Positions 5,628 through 5,939 of a stretch of DNA of 5,939 nucleotides are shown here, piece by piece (within the stretch, counting starts at the first letter, position 1; each line of letters opens with the position of its first letter). Below the pieces are notes generated by a model. That model was not told where the DNA came from, made no database searches, and worked only from the letters and a program-made list of their open reading frames with translations. The DNA is from JANNHK01 sp034408875 (GTDB lineage: Bacteria > Actinomycetota > Acidimicrobiia > IMCC26256 > PALSA-610). The position numbers and the translations under genes were made by a program. The stretch is taken from positions 1-5,939 of the forward strand of contig JAWXCJ010000215.1 of the NCBI GenBank assembly GCA_034408875.1. The letters run 5' to 3'.

Positions 5628-5939
5628 GGTTGCGCTTGCGCCACTCGTCCCACTCGTCGGTGAAGTAGCGCACCCGCACCTTCTTGTACTCTTTGATCGA
5701 CCACAACAGCGCGTACTCGTCGACACCCGTCTCGGTGCGGATCGCTTCGATCGTTGCTTCGCAATCGCGCGCGGTGCGCCCGTGCACCATCGTGAAGACG
5801 CTGTACGGCCAGTCGTCGTAGGTCGGTCGCTTGTAACAGTGGCTCACCGCCGCGAACCGGGCCATCTGCGGGCCGATCGCGTCGAGTTGCTCGTCGGGGA
5901 CCGCCCACACGCCCATCGCGTTCGCCTTGAAGCCCGCGC
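5608..5939 (-). CDS. Siroheme decarboxylase / AsnC-like protein, C-terminal part (5' end off window)
   Basis: The frame is open to the right edge, with 109 visible residues ending at a TGA at 5608. An in-frame Met lies at 5916, but the residues before it (AGFKANA) belong to the conserved GFKANxMGVW motif, so it is internal. Conserved family motifs follow: MGVWAVPDE, then SHCYKRPTYDDWPYSVFTMVHGR at visible residues 32-54 (split here as SHCYKRPTY and DWPYSVFTMVHG), and EYKKVRVRYF near the end. These are hallmarks of AhbA/AhbB and NirD/L/G/H siroheme decarboxylases, which remove two acetate carboxyls of siroheme to make didecarboxysiroheme for alternative heme or heme d1. Databases often label them Lrp/AsnC regulators because of the fold; a winged-helix half would lie outside the window. 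His33 in SHCY is the likely functional His. It overlaps the SDR gene tail to tail by 20 bp. Which subunit or pathway is served cannot be told from this fragment. Confidence 0.85.
   Translation of the reverse strand, partial: AGFKANAMGVWAVPDEQLDAIGPQMARFAAVSHCYKRPTYDDWPYSVFTMVHGRTARDCEATIEAIRTETGVDEYALLWSIKEYKKVRVRYFTDEWDEWRKRNLIGAGG

Noticed and set aside
4833..5726. 297-codon minus-strand open frame across the SDR and the right-hand gene
   Set aside because: Antisense to SDR motifs and off-frame to the siroheme-decarboxylase-like gene; Arg-rich without family features.
5914..5916. Met codon as the true start of the siroheme-decarboxylase-like gene
   Set aside because: The residues before it complete the conserved GFKANAMGVW motif and the frame stays open to the edge, so this Met is internal.

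Overview
The window is very GC-rich, with strong G/C preference at third codon positions and closely packed genes on both strands. Gene content (a PPK1-type polyphosphate kinase, an Eis-family acetyltransferase, a DUF2342 zincin-like protein, a membrane-anchored SDR) and apparent leaderless starts preceded by a TANNNT -10 box point to an actinobacterium. Acidimicrobiia or a relative is my best guess, but this is inferred from gene families only, with no phylogenetic marker in view.

Layout: (1) positions 1-760, minus strand, the N-terminal third of polyphosphate kinase, running off the left edge. (2) A 77-bp divergent intergenic region. (3) 838-2079 plus, an MFS transporter, followed after 9 bp by (4) 2089-3303 plus, an Eis-like GNAT acetyltransferase; the two look like one operon. 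(5) 3304-3367, a short convergent gap holding a long imperfect hairpin, probably a two-way terminator, and a 9-bp direct repeat. (6) 3368-4585 minus, a DUF2342/Zincin_2 protein. (7) Only 19 bp away and divergent, 4605-5627 plus, an extended SDR with a C-terminal membrane anchor and an apparently missing catalytic Tyr/Lys pair. (8) 5608-5939 minus, the C-terminal part of a siroheme-decarboxylase/AsnC-type protein, overlapping the SDR tail to tail by 20 bp and running off the right edge.

Working together: the transporter and the acetyltransferase may form a small export/modification unit, by analogy with drug-resistance pairs, but no substrate is visible. The zincin-like protein and the SDR share a tiny promoter region and may be co-regulated. 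The kinase and the siroheme-decarboxylase-like gene are separate metabolic functions (polyphosphate; tetrapyrrole) that continue outside the window.

I see no CRISPR array, tRNA, rRNA, insertion sequence, phage gene or defence system. The window is mostly ordinary chromosomal DNA. The points most worth a second look are the degenerate SDR active site, the hairpin/repeat at 3311-3370, the divergent 19-bp promoter region and the siroheme-decarboxylase-like gene.
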